DNA of 64,000 nt, taken from positions 1,116,001 through 1,180,000 of the forward strand of contig NW_020825326.1 in the NCBI RefSeq assembly GCF_003286085.1, read 5' to 3'. The position numbers were made by a program, and so were the translations under genes. The notes beneath the pieces were generated by a model. It did no database searches, was not told the origin of the DNA, and saw only the letters and a list, made by a program, of their open reading frames with translations. Source of the stretch: Drosophila persimilis (lineage: Eukaryota; Arthropoda; Insecta; Diptera; Drosophilidae). Position 1 is the stretch's first letter. Every line of letters starts with the position of its first letter. Positions 34,339 to 45,239 of the stretch are shown here, piece by piece.

Positions 34339-34564
34339 CTAACTATCGCATAAAAACGGCGAACGGACCATCCCTGAATAGCCGCCGGATGGTAGCGGCG
34401 CGAACGGCTCAAGGTTCGAATTATTTAAGACCAATATTTTTATTTAATTTTCTTTAGACTGAAAATTTGATACATCTAAATTAGTGCATGATGGGCAGTG
34501 ATGAACGTGAAGCGATAAAAAAAATATGTATGCGTGGATGCGCGAACGTGTTCTATGGAGCCTC

Positions 34565-35001
34565 CTAGTAATAGCTGTAGTGGGCATGACCATGGTGGGG
34601 ATAGAAGCCGTGATGGCCGCCATAGTAGGGCGCGTATCCAAAGCTGCCGTAAGGACTGCCATAGCCATAGGAGTTGTGTGCATAGCCACCATAGCCATGT
34701 CCATAGCCGCCATAGCCGCCATAGCCGCCATAGCCATGACCATAGCCATCAAAGCCAAAGCTATAGATCCCGCGTTTCTCCGTCTTCTTCTCGGCTATGG
34801 CGGCCGTATCCTGCTCGGGGTCCTCAGGAAGAGCAGCGGCGGGCTCTGAAATGGCTGCCCAGCTGACGGCCAGACATATGGCAAAAGCCACAAATACGCA
34901 CTGCAAGTTTACCGGAGGTTTGGTTTGGGTTAGTCCTTTTCGGCCATGCTGCTGAGGATCTTCGTGCTGTTTCACCCGATTCCGCTTACCAAGAACTTCA
35001 T
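34565..35001 (-). CDS. Small secreted Gly/Tyr/His-rich protein
   Basis: Two exons, 35001-34990 (ATG AAG TTC TTG) and 34900-34565, join with consensus splice sites to give 115 aa. The N-terminus MKFLCVFVAFAICLAVSWA is a classic signal peptide, and this very short first coding exon is common for insect secreted proteins. A short acidic propeptide-like stretch (EPAAALPEDPEQD) is followed by a dibasic KTEKR site. A low-complexity tail of GYGGYGG and HHGH units ends in YSYY. Such composition is typical of cuticle, eggshell or processed peptide precursors; the function is unknown. Extending the second exon upstream without splicing (to 34975) would lose the signal peptide, so I prefer the spliced start. 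A TATA box lies 94 bases upstream. Confidence 0.85.
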
Positions 35002-35094
35002 GTTAAGGGACTTTTTGTGTCTAGAATGGAGCCACTGCTGGTTGTCGGGACTGAAGCCGATTGACGTTTGTTCATTGTGGGAGCTTGCCCTGCG

Positions 35095-35102
35095 CTTTTA
35101 TA
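35095..35102 (-). promoter_or_regulatory. TATA box of the secreted-protein gene
   Basis: TATAAAAG on the minus strand, 94 bases upstream of the ATG at 35001, is well placed for a start site about 30 bases downstream. Inferred from sequence only. Confidence 0.6.
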
Positions 35103-35109
35103 GTCGTCG

Positions 35110-37190
35110 GCAGGGCATTGCTGCTACAGTTTGATGTTATGCAAAGCTCCAACAACAGCAGTAGCAGCATCAGAGAAGCAGCAGCAGTGAATCGGCAGTG
35201 AAGTCAGCGATTGTTAAAGCTAAGGGATTGAATGCATGACGGGTTGACGACTTGAAATCGAATATTGTTTATGCTTAAGCAGCGTGCAACGACCTAAAAG
35301 GTTAATTTTCCGCTCATCCCCTCAGATCTGGCAGTGGGCGTTGCAACTAACGTTTTTCCTCCCCACAAACCCCGATATCCGCAAAAGTTATAATCCAAAT
35401 CCAAGTTCTAGATGCCACGGCGGCCTATTATGCAATCCAAAAAACTTAATCCCACACTCTGGCAATACGATCCACAGACGACACACTGCCATGCGTGCCA
35501 CAATCACCTGAGCAACTATCGTATGACACTTTCACCAGCCCTCCAGATACATACATATGTATGTATTACAGAGGGGAAATTACATTATCAACATATGTTT
35601 GTATGCGAGAGGAGAGGGAGCCGTGTTCCACCTAGAAGCGGGCTGCCAAATCAAAATGCCACAAGCCCCGTGGGAAATGCATTTGAACACACAGTATGAA
35701 TGCGATTACGTTTATATGTATGTATGTATGTACAATTATGAACAATTGCAAGTTTACAGCATTTTGGCATTTTTAATTAAGCTGCCAGTCCTTGAGATCT
35801 CTGCGAGATCATTTCAAATACAAAAACCAGCAACAAAAATAACTGCTCCCTCTTATCGAAAGAATCCACAGTGCACGACTTATTGACTTACCTGCAGTGG
35901 AAGGGCATACTGGAACTGTCTTTTTGTAATTTTATTTTTGTTGTTTTAATTCTTATGTTAAGTCTATTGTGCCTCTACCTAAGTTGGTGTTATATCATAT
36001 GTTAATCCTATTTTCCAGGCCTTTCGTTGCTAAAAAGCAATATTAGTTCTTTCGATTAAGAGTTTAATAATAGCAAAACCCAGTGAACATAAGCAAATCA
36101 TTAAGTCCGTTATGGGTCAGCCTTCGGTTTTCTCTCGTCCATTTCCGATCGTTTTCTCTCAAGCACACATTCCTCTTATAGACCAAATAGAATCCCAATC
36201 CCAATAGGGTATCGCTAAGCCGAGTCACCGTTTCCAACTCATTTCCGACTGCTTTGGGCCACAATGAAGGACGACCTTGACCGCAGCGCAGCATTAATTG
36301 CAAATGCACTTTTTGATTGGCTAACTTGATTGGAGCGGAAGAATGGAGGAGAGGGCGGCGAGACCCCATGAATGAGGCAATGCCGGAGGCAACATTGTTG
36401 AATGAAATGAAGCATGGAAAATGCAAACGGTATTTCACAAGCCCCCGCGGGCGACGTCTCGACATCCTCCCAAAAGTGGGTGGCAACACCATTGTTATAG
36501 CCATACCCATATCTATTGTTGCTTTTGTATCATTTAATGTTAATACTCGTAAGTACTTGGATTATTCGGCTGCAGTTGCTCGACCCAGCAAGCGGCGGCG
36601 ATGAGGTTAATGCACGCGACGTCTCCGATCCCCGATCGCCGCCGACTGCAGACTGCTGACTGCAGATGCGGGCCAAGTTAAGCAAGCGGAAGCCAGCGCC
36701 AGCCCCGACCAGGTCCAGTCACGATGCCCCTCAGAGATAACAACATTTTTGATTGCCAGCTAAACCATAATTCTTGGCCCGGCTTTTAAATAATTCTAGT
36801 CTTGCCATTTGCCGAGTGCCGTGGCCACACAAATTGATTGATTCTCCATTGTCGTATTGTTGACTCGTCGCTTGATTTATTATCACGACTGTTATTGCCG
36901 CATTGTTGGCCCCGATAGGGACTCCGATTTCTCTGGGACCTCTTTGGTCAGATCCGATCTTCCACAAGCCGATAAAACCTTTTTAAATACCATTCGATTC
37001 GTTGAATGGCAATCGAAAAAACCACACCCCACCCCCCCTTAAGTAATCAGCTGTTCATATTACACAACAAAAACAACACAGCTGCAGTAGCCGCGATTCG
37101 ATTTCCATTTAAGTGGAAAATGCTTACATTTCCTTACAATTTATTACGCTTAACAGACATTAAATAGAATATCAGGAAATATGTGCAATC
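35110..37190. other. Intergenic region, nothing recognised
   Basis: No coding gene is supported. CAG-rich sequence lies near 35150-35190 and a TATGTATG microsatellite near 35715-35732. Open frames near 36064-36604 show no recognisable domain. Confidence 0.4.
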
Positions 37191-37192
37191 GC

Positions 37193-37405
37193 CTAGTACT
37201 TCAGCTCTTTGGCCTTGTCGTGGGCGCCTTCGTCAAGGAGTTTCAGCTCCGCCTGCTGCTTCTCCGGGCGAATCACAGTGTAGTAGTGGTAGTAGCGGCT
37301 ACCTAGCACATAGGTGCCGTAGAGGGTGACTCCGATGCAGGCGTAGACGGCGCCGCGATGCAGTTTGTCCAGCAGGGTGTTGGCATTGATGGGTTTCTTC
37401 TGCAT
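37193..37405 (-). CDS. Small mitochondrial membrane protein, COX14-like (candidate)
   Basis: This single-exon frame of 70 aa has one central transmembrane helix (GAVYACIGVTLYGTYVLGS) followed by RYYHYYTVIRPEKQQAELKLLDEG. The layout is a short N-terminus, one helix with a YG-x-Y core, an R-x-YHY motif and a charged C-terminus. It resembles COX14/C12orf62, an inner-membrane assembly factor for cytochrome c oxidase subunit 1. Other one-helix mitochondrial proteins could look similar. The gene is divergent from Nmd3 with only about 300 bases between start codons and a TATCGATA element between them. A minus-strand AATAAA (37140-37145) lies just downstream of the stop. Confidence 0.6.
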   Translation of the reverse strand: MQKKPINANTLLDKLHRGAVYACIGVTLYGTYVLGSRYYHYYTVIRPEKQQAELKLLDEGAHDKAKELKY

Positions 37406-37540
37406 GATAATGGATTTTCCCTTTACCGGTCAAACAAAATTCACTTGATTTTTTTATATTCCCTATGTGAGCTAGTGATGGCCGTGTAGCAGTGCGTTTG
37501 ACACATGTCTCTTCCCACCCCACCACCATCGATTGCGTAC

Positions 37541-37548
37541 TATCGATA
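37541..37548. promoter_or_regulatory. TATCGATA (DRE-type) element between divergent genes
   Basis: A perfect palindromic TATCGATA lies between the COX14-like gene and Nmd3, with a second CATCGATTG at 37528-37536. DREF and BEAF-32 recognise such CGATA motifs at Drosophila housekeeping promoters. Use here is inferred. Confidence 0.55.
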
Positions 37549-37702
37549 TGCTCACATGCCATTCCATGTGAGTTGGCAGCCCTGCGTCTTGCAGCATTAA
37601 TTTCGTACTCTGCACGTGTTTACGTACATGTTCTTGCAACTGCGTGAGAAACAGCGTCATTTCGAAGTACACGAAAGAAAAAGGGAAAGGGAAAACACAT
37701 TC

Positions 37703-39342
37703 ATGGACCACGAATACTCTGGCGTCAGCCCCCTGGGCTCCGCCGTCGACGGCAGCAGCCAGAGCGCCCCCGACGCCGTCATCCTCTGCTGCGAGTGTGC
37801 CGTGCCCATTCAACCGAATCCAGCCAACATGTGCGTCACCTGTCTGCGCAACCATGTGGACATAACCGAGAACATACCTAAGCAAGCAGTGCTGCACTTC
37901 TGCCGCAACTGCGAGCGCTACCTACAGCCTCCAACCGAGTGGATTCAGGCATCCCTTGAGTCCCGCGAGCTGCTGGCGCTTTGTCTTAAAAAGCTGAAGG
38001 GACTTAAAGAGGTAAAGCTAGTAGACGCCGGCTTTATATGGACCGAACAACACTCGAAGCGCATTAAGGTCAAGCTCACGGTGCATGGCGAGATTGTTGG
38101 AGGCACTGTTCTCCAGCAGGTCTTCGTCGTGGAGTTCACTGTACAGAATCAGATGTGCACCGACTGTCATCGTACGGAAGCAAAGGACTTCTGGCGGTGT
38201 CTGGTGCAAGTGCGCCAGCGCGCTGAGAACAAGAAGACATTCTATTATCTGGAACAGCTGATCCTTAAGCACAAAGCGCATGAGCACACGCTAGGCATTA
38301 AGCCAGAGCACGGCGGCCTCGACTTTTACTACGCGAACGAGAACCATGCCCGTCGAATGGTGGACTTTCTACTGACCATGGTGCCCGGCAAAGTCACCAC
38401 CTCAAAGCGTCTCATCTCGCACGACATCCACAGCAACAACTACAACTACAAGTACTCCTGGTCGGTGGAGCTAGCGCCGGTGTCCAAGGACAGCGCCGTC
38501 TGCCTGTCCAAAAAGCTGCGCCACCAGCTGGGCAACCTGTCGCCCATTTGCTTAGTGAACCGCGTCTCCAGCAGTATCCATCTCATAGATCCTTTGACGG
38601 CTCAGATTGCCGAGCTAACATCCCAGGTGTATTTCAGGTATGATTGATTTCATTTTCATTTCCAATCCTAAATTGGGCAGACTCATGATCCTTTACGTTT
38701 TGCAGAGCTCCCTTCGAGGCTGTCTGCAATCCCAAGCAGCTGGTGGAGTACGTCGTCATGGATATTGAGGTGATCATGGAGAAGGATCGTAAAACGTATC
38801 CCGGCCAGGGTCAATTGTCCTTCAAGCATGCCCTCTGCGACATTTGGGTGGTGCGTTCATCGGAGCTCGGCATCAATGACAATCCGATTCACACACGCTC
38901 CCATCTCGGCCACCTACTGAAGGTAGGCGACTCCGTCATGGGCTACAACACCGGGGAGGCCAACATCAATGATCCAGAATTCGAGAAACTCGCCTCAGAC
39001 CTAGTGCCCGATGTGGTTCTGGTGCGGAAGCACTACGATCGCCAGGCGCGCCTCAACCAGCGAGTGTGGAAGATTAAACACTTGGCCGCCGAGGCCACAG
39101 ACGAGCGCAGCAAACACGACTACCACGAGTTCCTGGACGATCTCGAAGAGAACGTGGACATGCGAGGACAAGTCAACATCTATCGCGATACCAACAAGAC
39201 GCTGCCCATCGAGGTGCAGGGGGCCACAGGCGACGTACCCCAAATCACGCTTGAGGAGATGCTGGAAGACATGACGCTGGAGTGCGCCGACGATGAAATG
39301 GGCGAGGCTGGCAACGCAGAGGACGAGGAGCCAGAGCTTTAG
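37703..39342 (+). CDS. Nmd3: Nmd3, 60S ribosomal subunit export adaptor
   Basis: This protein binds pre-60S subunits and bridges them to CRM1/exportin for nuclear export. Exons 37703-38637 and 38706-39342 join in frame to give 523 aa, the expected length. The conserved N-terminus has paired cysteine motifs (CCEC, MCVTCL, CRNC and CTDC at about residues 33-155) that bind zinc. The core is followed by a characteristic acidic C-terminal tail (DDEMGEAGNAEDEEPEL) that carries export signals. Upstream in-frame ATGs (37616 and 37628) exist, but similarity begins at MDHEYSG, so I start at 37703. Gene order Nmd3 then prune agrees with the D. melanogaster X, from memory. No damage is seen. Confidence 0.97.
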
Positions 39343-39554
39343 TTTTATTCATACAGATTTATTTCTTGTATACATAGGTACATACATATATGCCCTGTAC
39401 ATATAATCGCTTAATCAACTAAAAGAAACAATTTTTTTGGAATCCCACGTCGCGACGGATAATTTCAAGCACACCCCACTCATTAAACCCTTGCTAAGTA
39501 TTGGCTAAACCTCCTTATCTCGTCCATTGATGGCCTTTACAATTGATTTTTGAC

Positions 39555-40847
39555 TTAGGAGAGGCCCAGCTTGGGCTTTTCCTTAAAGAAGTACACCTCA
39601 TTACAGCCAAAGCCATGGATCTCCTCCCACTCCATCAGAGCCCGCTTGATCACGGGCTGAATGTGCTTGCGTGTGGCGCGGAGATTGTGTTGACGGAGGT
39701 AGCAGCCGCCCATGAAACGGCTGCCCACATCGTGGGCTCTGAGATCCAACGAGGGCTCATGGCACCCCACCAGGGCCAAACGGACACACTCCACCAACTG
39801 ACTCTGTCCGGCCAACGAGATGAGGCCCACATCGCGCTGCACCGTACCATCAACGGGAGAGACATACATGCCAAGCATAACCAGGAGGTTGCTGTCGATT
39901 CCAAACTCGCGCAGAGCCTTCTCGGCGCCACTCAACTCAATGAAATCCCTAATAAGGATGGGCATTCCAGCTATGGGCACTTGCTGACGTTCGGTCTGAA
40001 TTATTTTCATGTCCTTGCGCAAGACCTCGGTGAGTGTCAGATTGCTTATGTCGGCGCGAGCCGCCACCAATTCGTTGAAAAGCTCAGAGCGCCGCCCAAC
40101 ATCTGACTGGCCTCCCTCTGACAGCTCCCTCTCCATCTGCTCCACCATGACCAGGTCACTGGGAGAGAAACGCTTGGCCGTGGCCGAGAAGTTGACTGTG
40201 TCCAGGACTATGGTGGCATGTAGCAACTGGGCGACGATGGGCGAACGTGGTTGCTCCACGGCCAAGTAACGCTGGCCGACGATGGTGGCACAGGAACCGA
40301 TATCGGTCTCGATGCTGCGCACACAGTTCTGGGGCAACAGCATGTATTTCGGATTAGCGCCATCGATGGGTCTATGATCGAGAATCTCTACCACATGTGG
40401 AGCCAGCTCACTCACATGATGGTCAACGAGAACAACGTTGACATCCTTAGCGAATTTGTTTGGCAAATCATCGCGGAAGAGCAGCATGGCTTCGGCAATG
40501 CCACACTTGCTCAACATATGGCCCACTTCTGTCTTTAGCCGGTAGTCCCTGCGTGGAATGTTCAACACGGGCACATAGTCGTGCTCCTGGCTACGCTCTG
40601 AGTAAATGAAAGCCAGAGTCAAGGCCGAGACAGCCGAGTCGAGATCGCACGACTCATTGCCAATGACGACGTGCAGCTTACGTAGCTCCTCAGCAGGGTG
40701 AGCCTGCCAAGCAACAGTCGACCCGTCCGCCAGGTACTGAAACAAGAATCCCTATCAGTGCTTTGCCTGCTGGTCAAGGTTGTCCCTGGAGATACTTACA
40801 CGGCTGAGCGTTGTCCGAGCATGAGTTAGAAAACGGACGAAACGCAT
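39555..40847 (-). CDS. pn: Prune, DHH-family exopolyphosphatase/phosphodiesterase
   Basis: Two exons, 40847-40800 and 40736-39555, join in frame to give 409 aa. This DHH-superfamily phosphohydrolase is the fly prune protein, required for normal red eye pigment and implicated in nucleotide metabolism. Conserved metal-binding motifs are all visible: the N-D-x-D-like SCDLDSA motif at about residue 50, LVDHH at about 128-132, and LDHRPIDG soon after; the DHHA2 domain forms the C-terminal half. The first exon encodes MRFVRFLTHARTTLSR, which could act in mitochondrial targeting. It is convergent with Nmd3 (about 210 bases between stops). CGATA-type elements lie upstream at 40970-41182. No damage is seen. 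Confidence 0.97.
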
Positions 40848-40969
40848 TTTAACTTAACTAACTCCTTGAATTCCAAGAAAAACTATGACCACTCGGCAAA
40901 ATCTCAACCTCGCAGGACTGTTGATTCCGAACCGATAGCAACTGCAGTCCGACAAGCAACAGTTGCCAA

Positions 40970-41182
40970 TATCGATAGCTGTATTTTTCATCGATGTCCC
41001 TGAACACCACCAATGTCTAGAGTTGGCGAATTGCAAGTCACGGCATGGATCAGCACGGCCACGAAAAATGTTCAATTACAACGAAAATAAACTAAAGCAC
41101 ATTGAAGGTTCGTAGAAGGTATTTAAAATTGTTTTCCATTAGGTTGACGTTTTTATGCCAAATATCGATATAAATATCGATT
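40970..41182. promoter_or_regulatory. CGATA/TATCGATA cluster upstream of prune
   Basis: Perfect TATCGATA occurs at 40970-40977 and 41163-41170, with TATCGATT at 41175-41182 and single CATCGATG and GTCGATATCG matches nearby. This lies between prune and the 3' end of the adjacent P450 gene. It is consistent with a DREF promoter or BEAF-32 boundary; inferred. Confidence 0.5.
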
Positions 41183-41285
41183 TCACCAGCGCGGCAACCA
41201 ACCCGACATTTAAAATCTAAATAGTCGATATCGCTTGCATTGCAGACAGCTGATTGTTTCTGAAAATTAAGATGTAAGCAAAATA

Positions 41286-42994
41286 TCAATAAACGCGTGG
41301 GCGAAGTCCAAAATGAACGCCATTTCGGGATCGCAATACGATCTTAATAGAGGGCTCCACATCCGGGCCGAGGGGAAGCAGTATAAAATTTCTTAGCATC
41401 TTTATGATCATGGTTTTAACCTCGAACATGGCAAACTTTTGGCCGATGCAGTTGCGTGGTCCCGCACTGAAGGGTATATTGCTGTATGCGCCCTTCTTAG
41501 AAGTGGCCTTATTAGAGAGGTGCCGCTCCGGTCGAAAAATCAGTGGATCTGCGAAGAGCATCTCATCCCGAAGCAGTTGCCAGAGCAGCAGAATCACATT
41601 GGTCCCCGCTGGAATGCGTCCACCTTCTGGATAGGCATGTCCTAATCTTGTGTCTTATCTGTACGCTTAGTCTAAGTAGCCACTTACCTACTGCCAAATC
41701 TGTTTCCAGGCAACGTCCCAAGGCCGGAATGGGCGGATACAGGCGCAGTGCCTCCCTGACCACACAATTCAGAAACGGCAAAGCAGCAAAGTCGGAATAT
41801 ACCACGCATCGGTCCAGCTCGCGGCCAAAGTGTCCTTTCACCTCATCAAAAAGCCGCTCCTGGACTGCCGCATGCCGCGAAAGAAGATACAGGCAGAAGG
41901 AGATGGCCGAGGTGGTGGTGTCATGGCCCTCGAAGATAAAGGTGTTGACCTCATCGCGTATCTGCTTGTCAGTCAGCGGCTGGCCATCCACCGTTGCCCT
42001 CAGCAGTGTGTCCAGCAAGGCATTGCGCCTGTCCCGCGCGACTGGCTCTCCCGGTGCATTCTCTCTCCTAAGCAACTGGCGACGCTGCTCGATGATGCTG
42101 TTTGTGAACAGGTGCAGGCATTTGATACCCTCCCGCTGCTTCCGAAAGCCACTGGGCCAGCAGAGTCGGAAGAGCAACGGCGGCAGAAGATGCGGACGCA
42201 TAAACCTGGTCGCCAAAGTATTAGTCACGCTGGAGGCAGGACTGAGTTATTCAGACACATTCAGTCACGTTAGAAAGGCAGTTGAACTTACGCCTTGACG
42301 GCCTGCACCACAGCAGATTCCGCATCGAGCTGAGCATTCACACAGACACCCATGGCCGTCTCAGTGATGATGTCGAGGGCGGCCAAGCCCACGTATGAAT
42401 AAATGTTGATAGCCACCATTCCACCATTCGACAAGGGCTGCAGGCGCTCCACTAGCAGCTGACTTTGTTTGTCGAACACCTCGACGAACTCCTCCAGGAT
42501 ACTAAAGTGGAACGTGGGGGTGATGATCTTGCGCATGCCGTGCCACTGCTCGCCCTGACTGAGGAGCAGCCCATTGCCCAGCCAGCCGCGTAGGGCTCCA
42601 TAGATGCTGCTCTTGCGCAGCTGTTTCTGGCTGTGCAGCAGGGCGTCCACATGACTCGGCTCGGCGGTGACCATAATGACTTGGCCGCAAACGGAGGCCA
42701 TGAAGCTACGTCCGAAGCGTTCCACGTACTCGGCGAACTTCTCGTGGAGATCTAAGGGGACAAGACACAAAGTGAATATCGTTCCAATATCGGAGCAGCG
42801 TGGGTTCTCTTACTGTCCGGTTGGAAGCTGCGCATTTGCCAGGCGGCTCCAACCAACGGCACCCGCGAGACGCTGGGCACAAATCCCCTGAGCGGATGTC
42901 TCATCTCCCTCAGAGCCAACTGCAGTAGCCAAGCCACAATCAGCGTCAGGGCCATGGTCAGCAGCAAAGCCATCAACATGTTCTCCGAATCCAT
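41286..42994 (-). CDS. Cyp4ae1: Cytochrome P450, CYP4 family (Cyp4ae1-like)
   Basis: A microsomal haem monooxygenase; CYP4 enzymes typically omega-hydroxylate fatty acids or oxidise xenobiotics. Four exons, 42994-42814, 42751-42292, 42229-41688 and 41626-41286, join in frame to give 507 aa. An N-terminal membrane anchor (LLLTMALTLIVAWLLQLAL) is followed by a Pro-rich hinge. The helix I oxygen-binding motif is [10 protein letters not shown], the ExxR is EALR, and the haem-binding loop is [11 protein letters not shown] with the thiolate Cys. It is the most divergent of the three linked P450s: several helix B-C and F-G segments differ from the other two. The name rests on position and divergence, recalled from D. 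melanogaster, so only the family is firm. Confidence 0.93.
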
Positions 42995-43426
42995 TTAATA
43001 CTGCAAACCGAAGCAAGCAGATCCAAATCCAGAAGTATGCACTGTCGGCTAAGGCACAGTGAGAGGAAGCTCAAATCTTATCGACCACCGTTAAAAACCA
43101 GTAGAACCCGTAAAACTATTTATATGTACACTCGGACATGTGTCAAGTGCTTAATTTGTATAGATTCTGCGGGGTTCTGAGTGATTATATAAGCGAAGGG
43201 TTCGAAAAGTCCACCGCCAAGCAGAGGGAGACAGAGGCAGAGAGCGAGAATCAAGCGAGAACAGCTGACCTGGCCACCAGCTGTTGGCCATTAAGAAGAG
43301 TAACAAGTGAGCACGTGAACAGAAGTCAACCAAAATTTGAATTCGACTAAAAAATATTGTTTAATCCACAGCCGATGGGGCAAACCAATATGGGAAAGAT
43401 TAGCATAATCAGAGCCATCAGAGCGA

Positions 43427-45234
43427 TCAACTGGCGAGTACTGAACGCGGCTGTAGACCCAGGTGAACCCCGTTAGCGGACCGCAGCACAATGTTCATGG
43501 CCGGTCGTGGCTCGGGACCGAGAGGCAGCAGCTCAAAATTACGCAGCAGCTTGCTGATGGTGCTCTTCATCTCCAGAAGGGCGAACTTCTGACCAATGCA
43601 GTTGCGTGGACCCGCAGAGAAGGGAATATAGGCATAGGGATGCGTCTGGGGTGACGTGCTGTCGAAGCGATCCGGCTTAAACTCGTCTGGGGACTCGAAG
43701 TATTCGGGATCACGGAGGAGGACAAAGATGCCGACGGTGTAGTTGGTCCCAGCTGGAATGCGCTTTCCCCCTGCAATTTCGAGGAGTGATTACTTTCAGG
43801 TACTTTCAGGAATCAAGCGACAAACCAAGCACTCACGTATCTCCACATCTTCGTTGAACCAGCGCCCAATCATGGGCACTGGAGGATGCAGGCGGAGCGA
43901 CTCTTTAATCACATTCTCCAGATACTTGAGTTCACCCAGATCCCGCAGGGTGACCGGACGCTGGCGGTCCACACCCAGAACCTCATGGATCTCCTCCACC
44001 AGAAGCTGCTGCACCTGGGGATGGCGAGAGATCTCGTAAAGGCAGAAGGAGATGGCCGAGGTAGTGGTATCGTGACCCTCGAACATGAACGTGTCCACCT
44101 CTTCCCGGATGTCGTCGTTACTGAGTGAAGCCCCATCGATGGTTGACTGCAGGAGCACATCCAGAAGGGCCATGCGACGCTTCTGTCCCAGGTCATCGTC
44201 TTCCTTGACCTCCTCCTCCTCCTCCTGTTTCCCTGCACTGACCAGGGCCTGCCGACGCTGCTTAATGATATTCTCAGTGAAGTCGTGCATCACCTTAATG
44301 GCGCTATCCTGCCTTTTAGCCATTCCCGGATGAACCAGGCGGAAGAGCCAATCGATGCGCTGCCAGGCATGGATGAACCTGGTGGTCATGATGTTGGTCA
44401 CACTGAAAGAAAACAAAATGAGGGACTCGCGGAAAATTGCAAAAGCTCTCACTGAAAAGAGGGACGACTCACTCCGTGACGGCCTGGACATAGGGCAGAT
44501 TGGGGCTCATTTGTGCCTGGATCTTGGTTCCCATGGCGGTTTCTATTCAGATACAGATACAGATACAGAAGATACAGTCTATTAAAGATGGGAGAGAATC
44601 AAATCGCCCATTCACCTGCTATAATGTCTAGCGCCAGGAGACAGACAACCGAAAAAATGTTAATGGCTGTTTTCCCATCAGCCCGCTGTTGCAGTTGCCC
44701 CACCATCACGGCGCTCTGCTGATCGAAGATCTCGACAAACTGCTCTAGGATCTTGAAGTGGAAGGTGGGCGTGATGATCTTGCGGCGGGAATGCCACTTC
44801 TTGCCGGTGCTCATTAGGAGGCCCGTGCCCAGCCAGCAGTGGAGCAGCTCGTACAGATTGTTCTTAGTGATGTGCTGCTGGCTGCTAAGGATGAACTCGA
44901 TGTCATGCGGGTCCGTAGAGAAGACGGCCAGCTGGTTGAGCACCCACACCTTGTAGAGTGGACCGTACTTGTTCCTATTCTTGCTAACAAAACCCATGAT
45001 CTCTGCAAGCATAAAAATACAGTCTATGTAACTATGGAATGTAACATACAATATTGGTCTGGGAATAAACTTACGTTCGGCATCGAGGCCACGATACATG
45101 AGGGCATTGCCGACAAGAGGCAGACCCCGCGGACCTGGCATATAGTGAAGTATATCATTGCGCCGCTTGCGCCAAAAAAAATCCCACACCAGAACTGTCG
45201 TAAGCGCCACCAGGAACACAACAAGCGCGAGCAT
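43427..45234 (-). CDS. Cyp4d2: Cytochrome P450, CYP4D subfamily (Cyp4d2-like)
   Basis: Five exons, 45234-45075, 45002-44616, 44542-44473, 44402-43837 and 43770-43427, join in frame to give 508 aa. Features are an N-terminal anchor (ALVVFLVALTTVLVWDFF), a MPGPRGLPLVGNA hinge, helix [11 protein letters not shown], ExxR as ESLR, PPVPMIGRWFNED, and the haem loop [11 protein letters not shown]. The insertion before [14 protein letters not shown] is unusually Glu-rich (EEEEEVKEDDD). The C-terminus extends beyond the usual LKPR end by a few residues (SVLAS). It is tandem with the preceding P450, with about 430 bases between them, and divergent from the next one. The substrate is unknown. Confidence 0.95.
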
Positions 45235-45239
45235 TGTAC

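Noticed and set aside
34444-34866. Alternative Met/Ala-rich, Ser/His-rich and Ile/Ala-rich frames
   Set aside because: Other-frame shadows of the GYG-repeat secreted protein gene.
39543-40106. 187-codon plus-strand frame
   Set aside because: Exact antisense of the prune coding sequence; open because of codon bias on the real strand.
41543-42298. 251-codon plus-strand frame
   Set aside because: Antisense shadow of the first P450 gene and crosses its introns.
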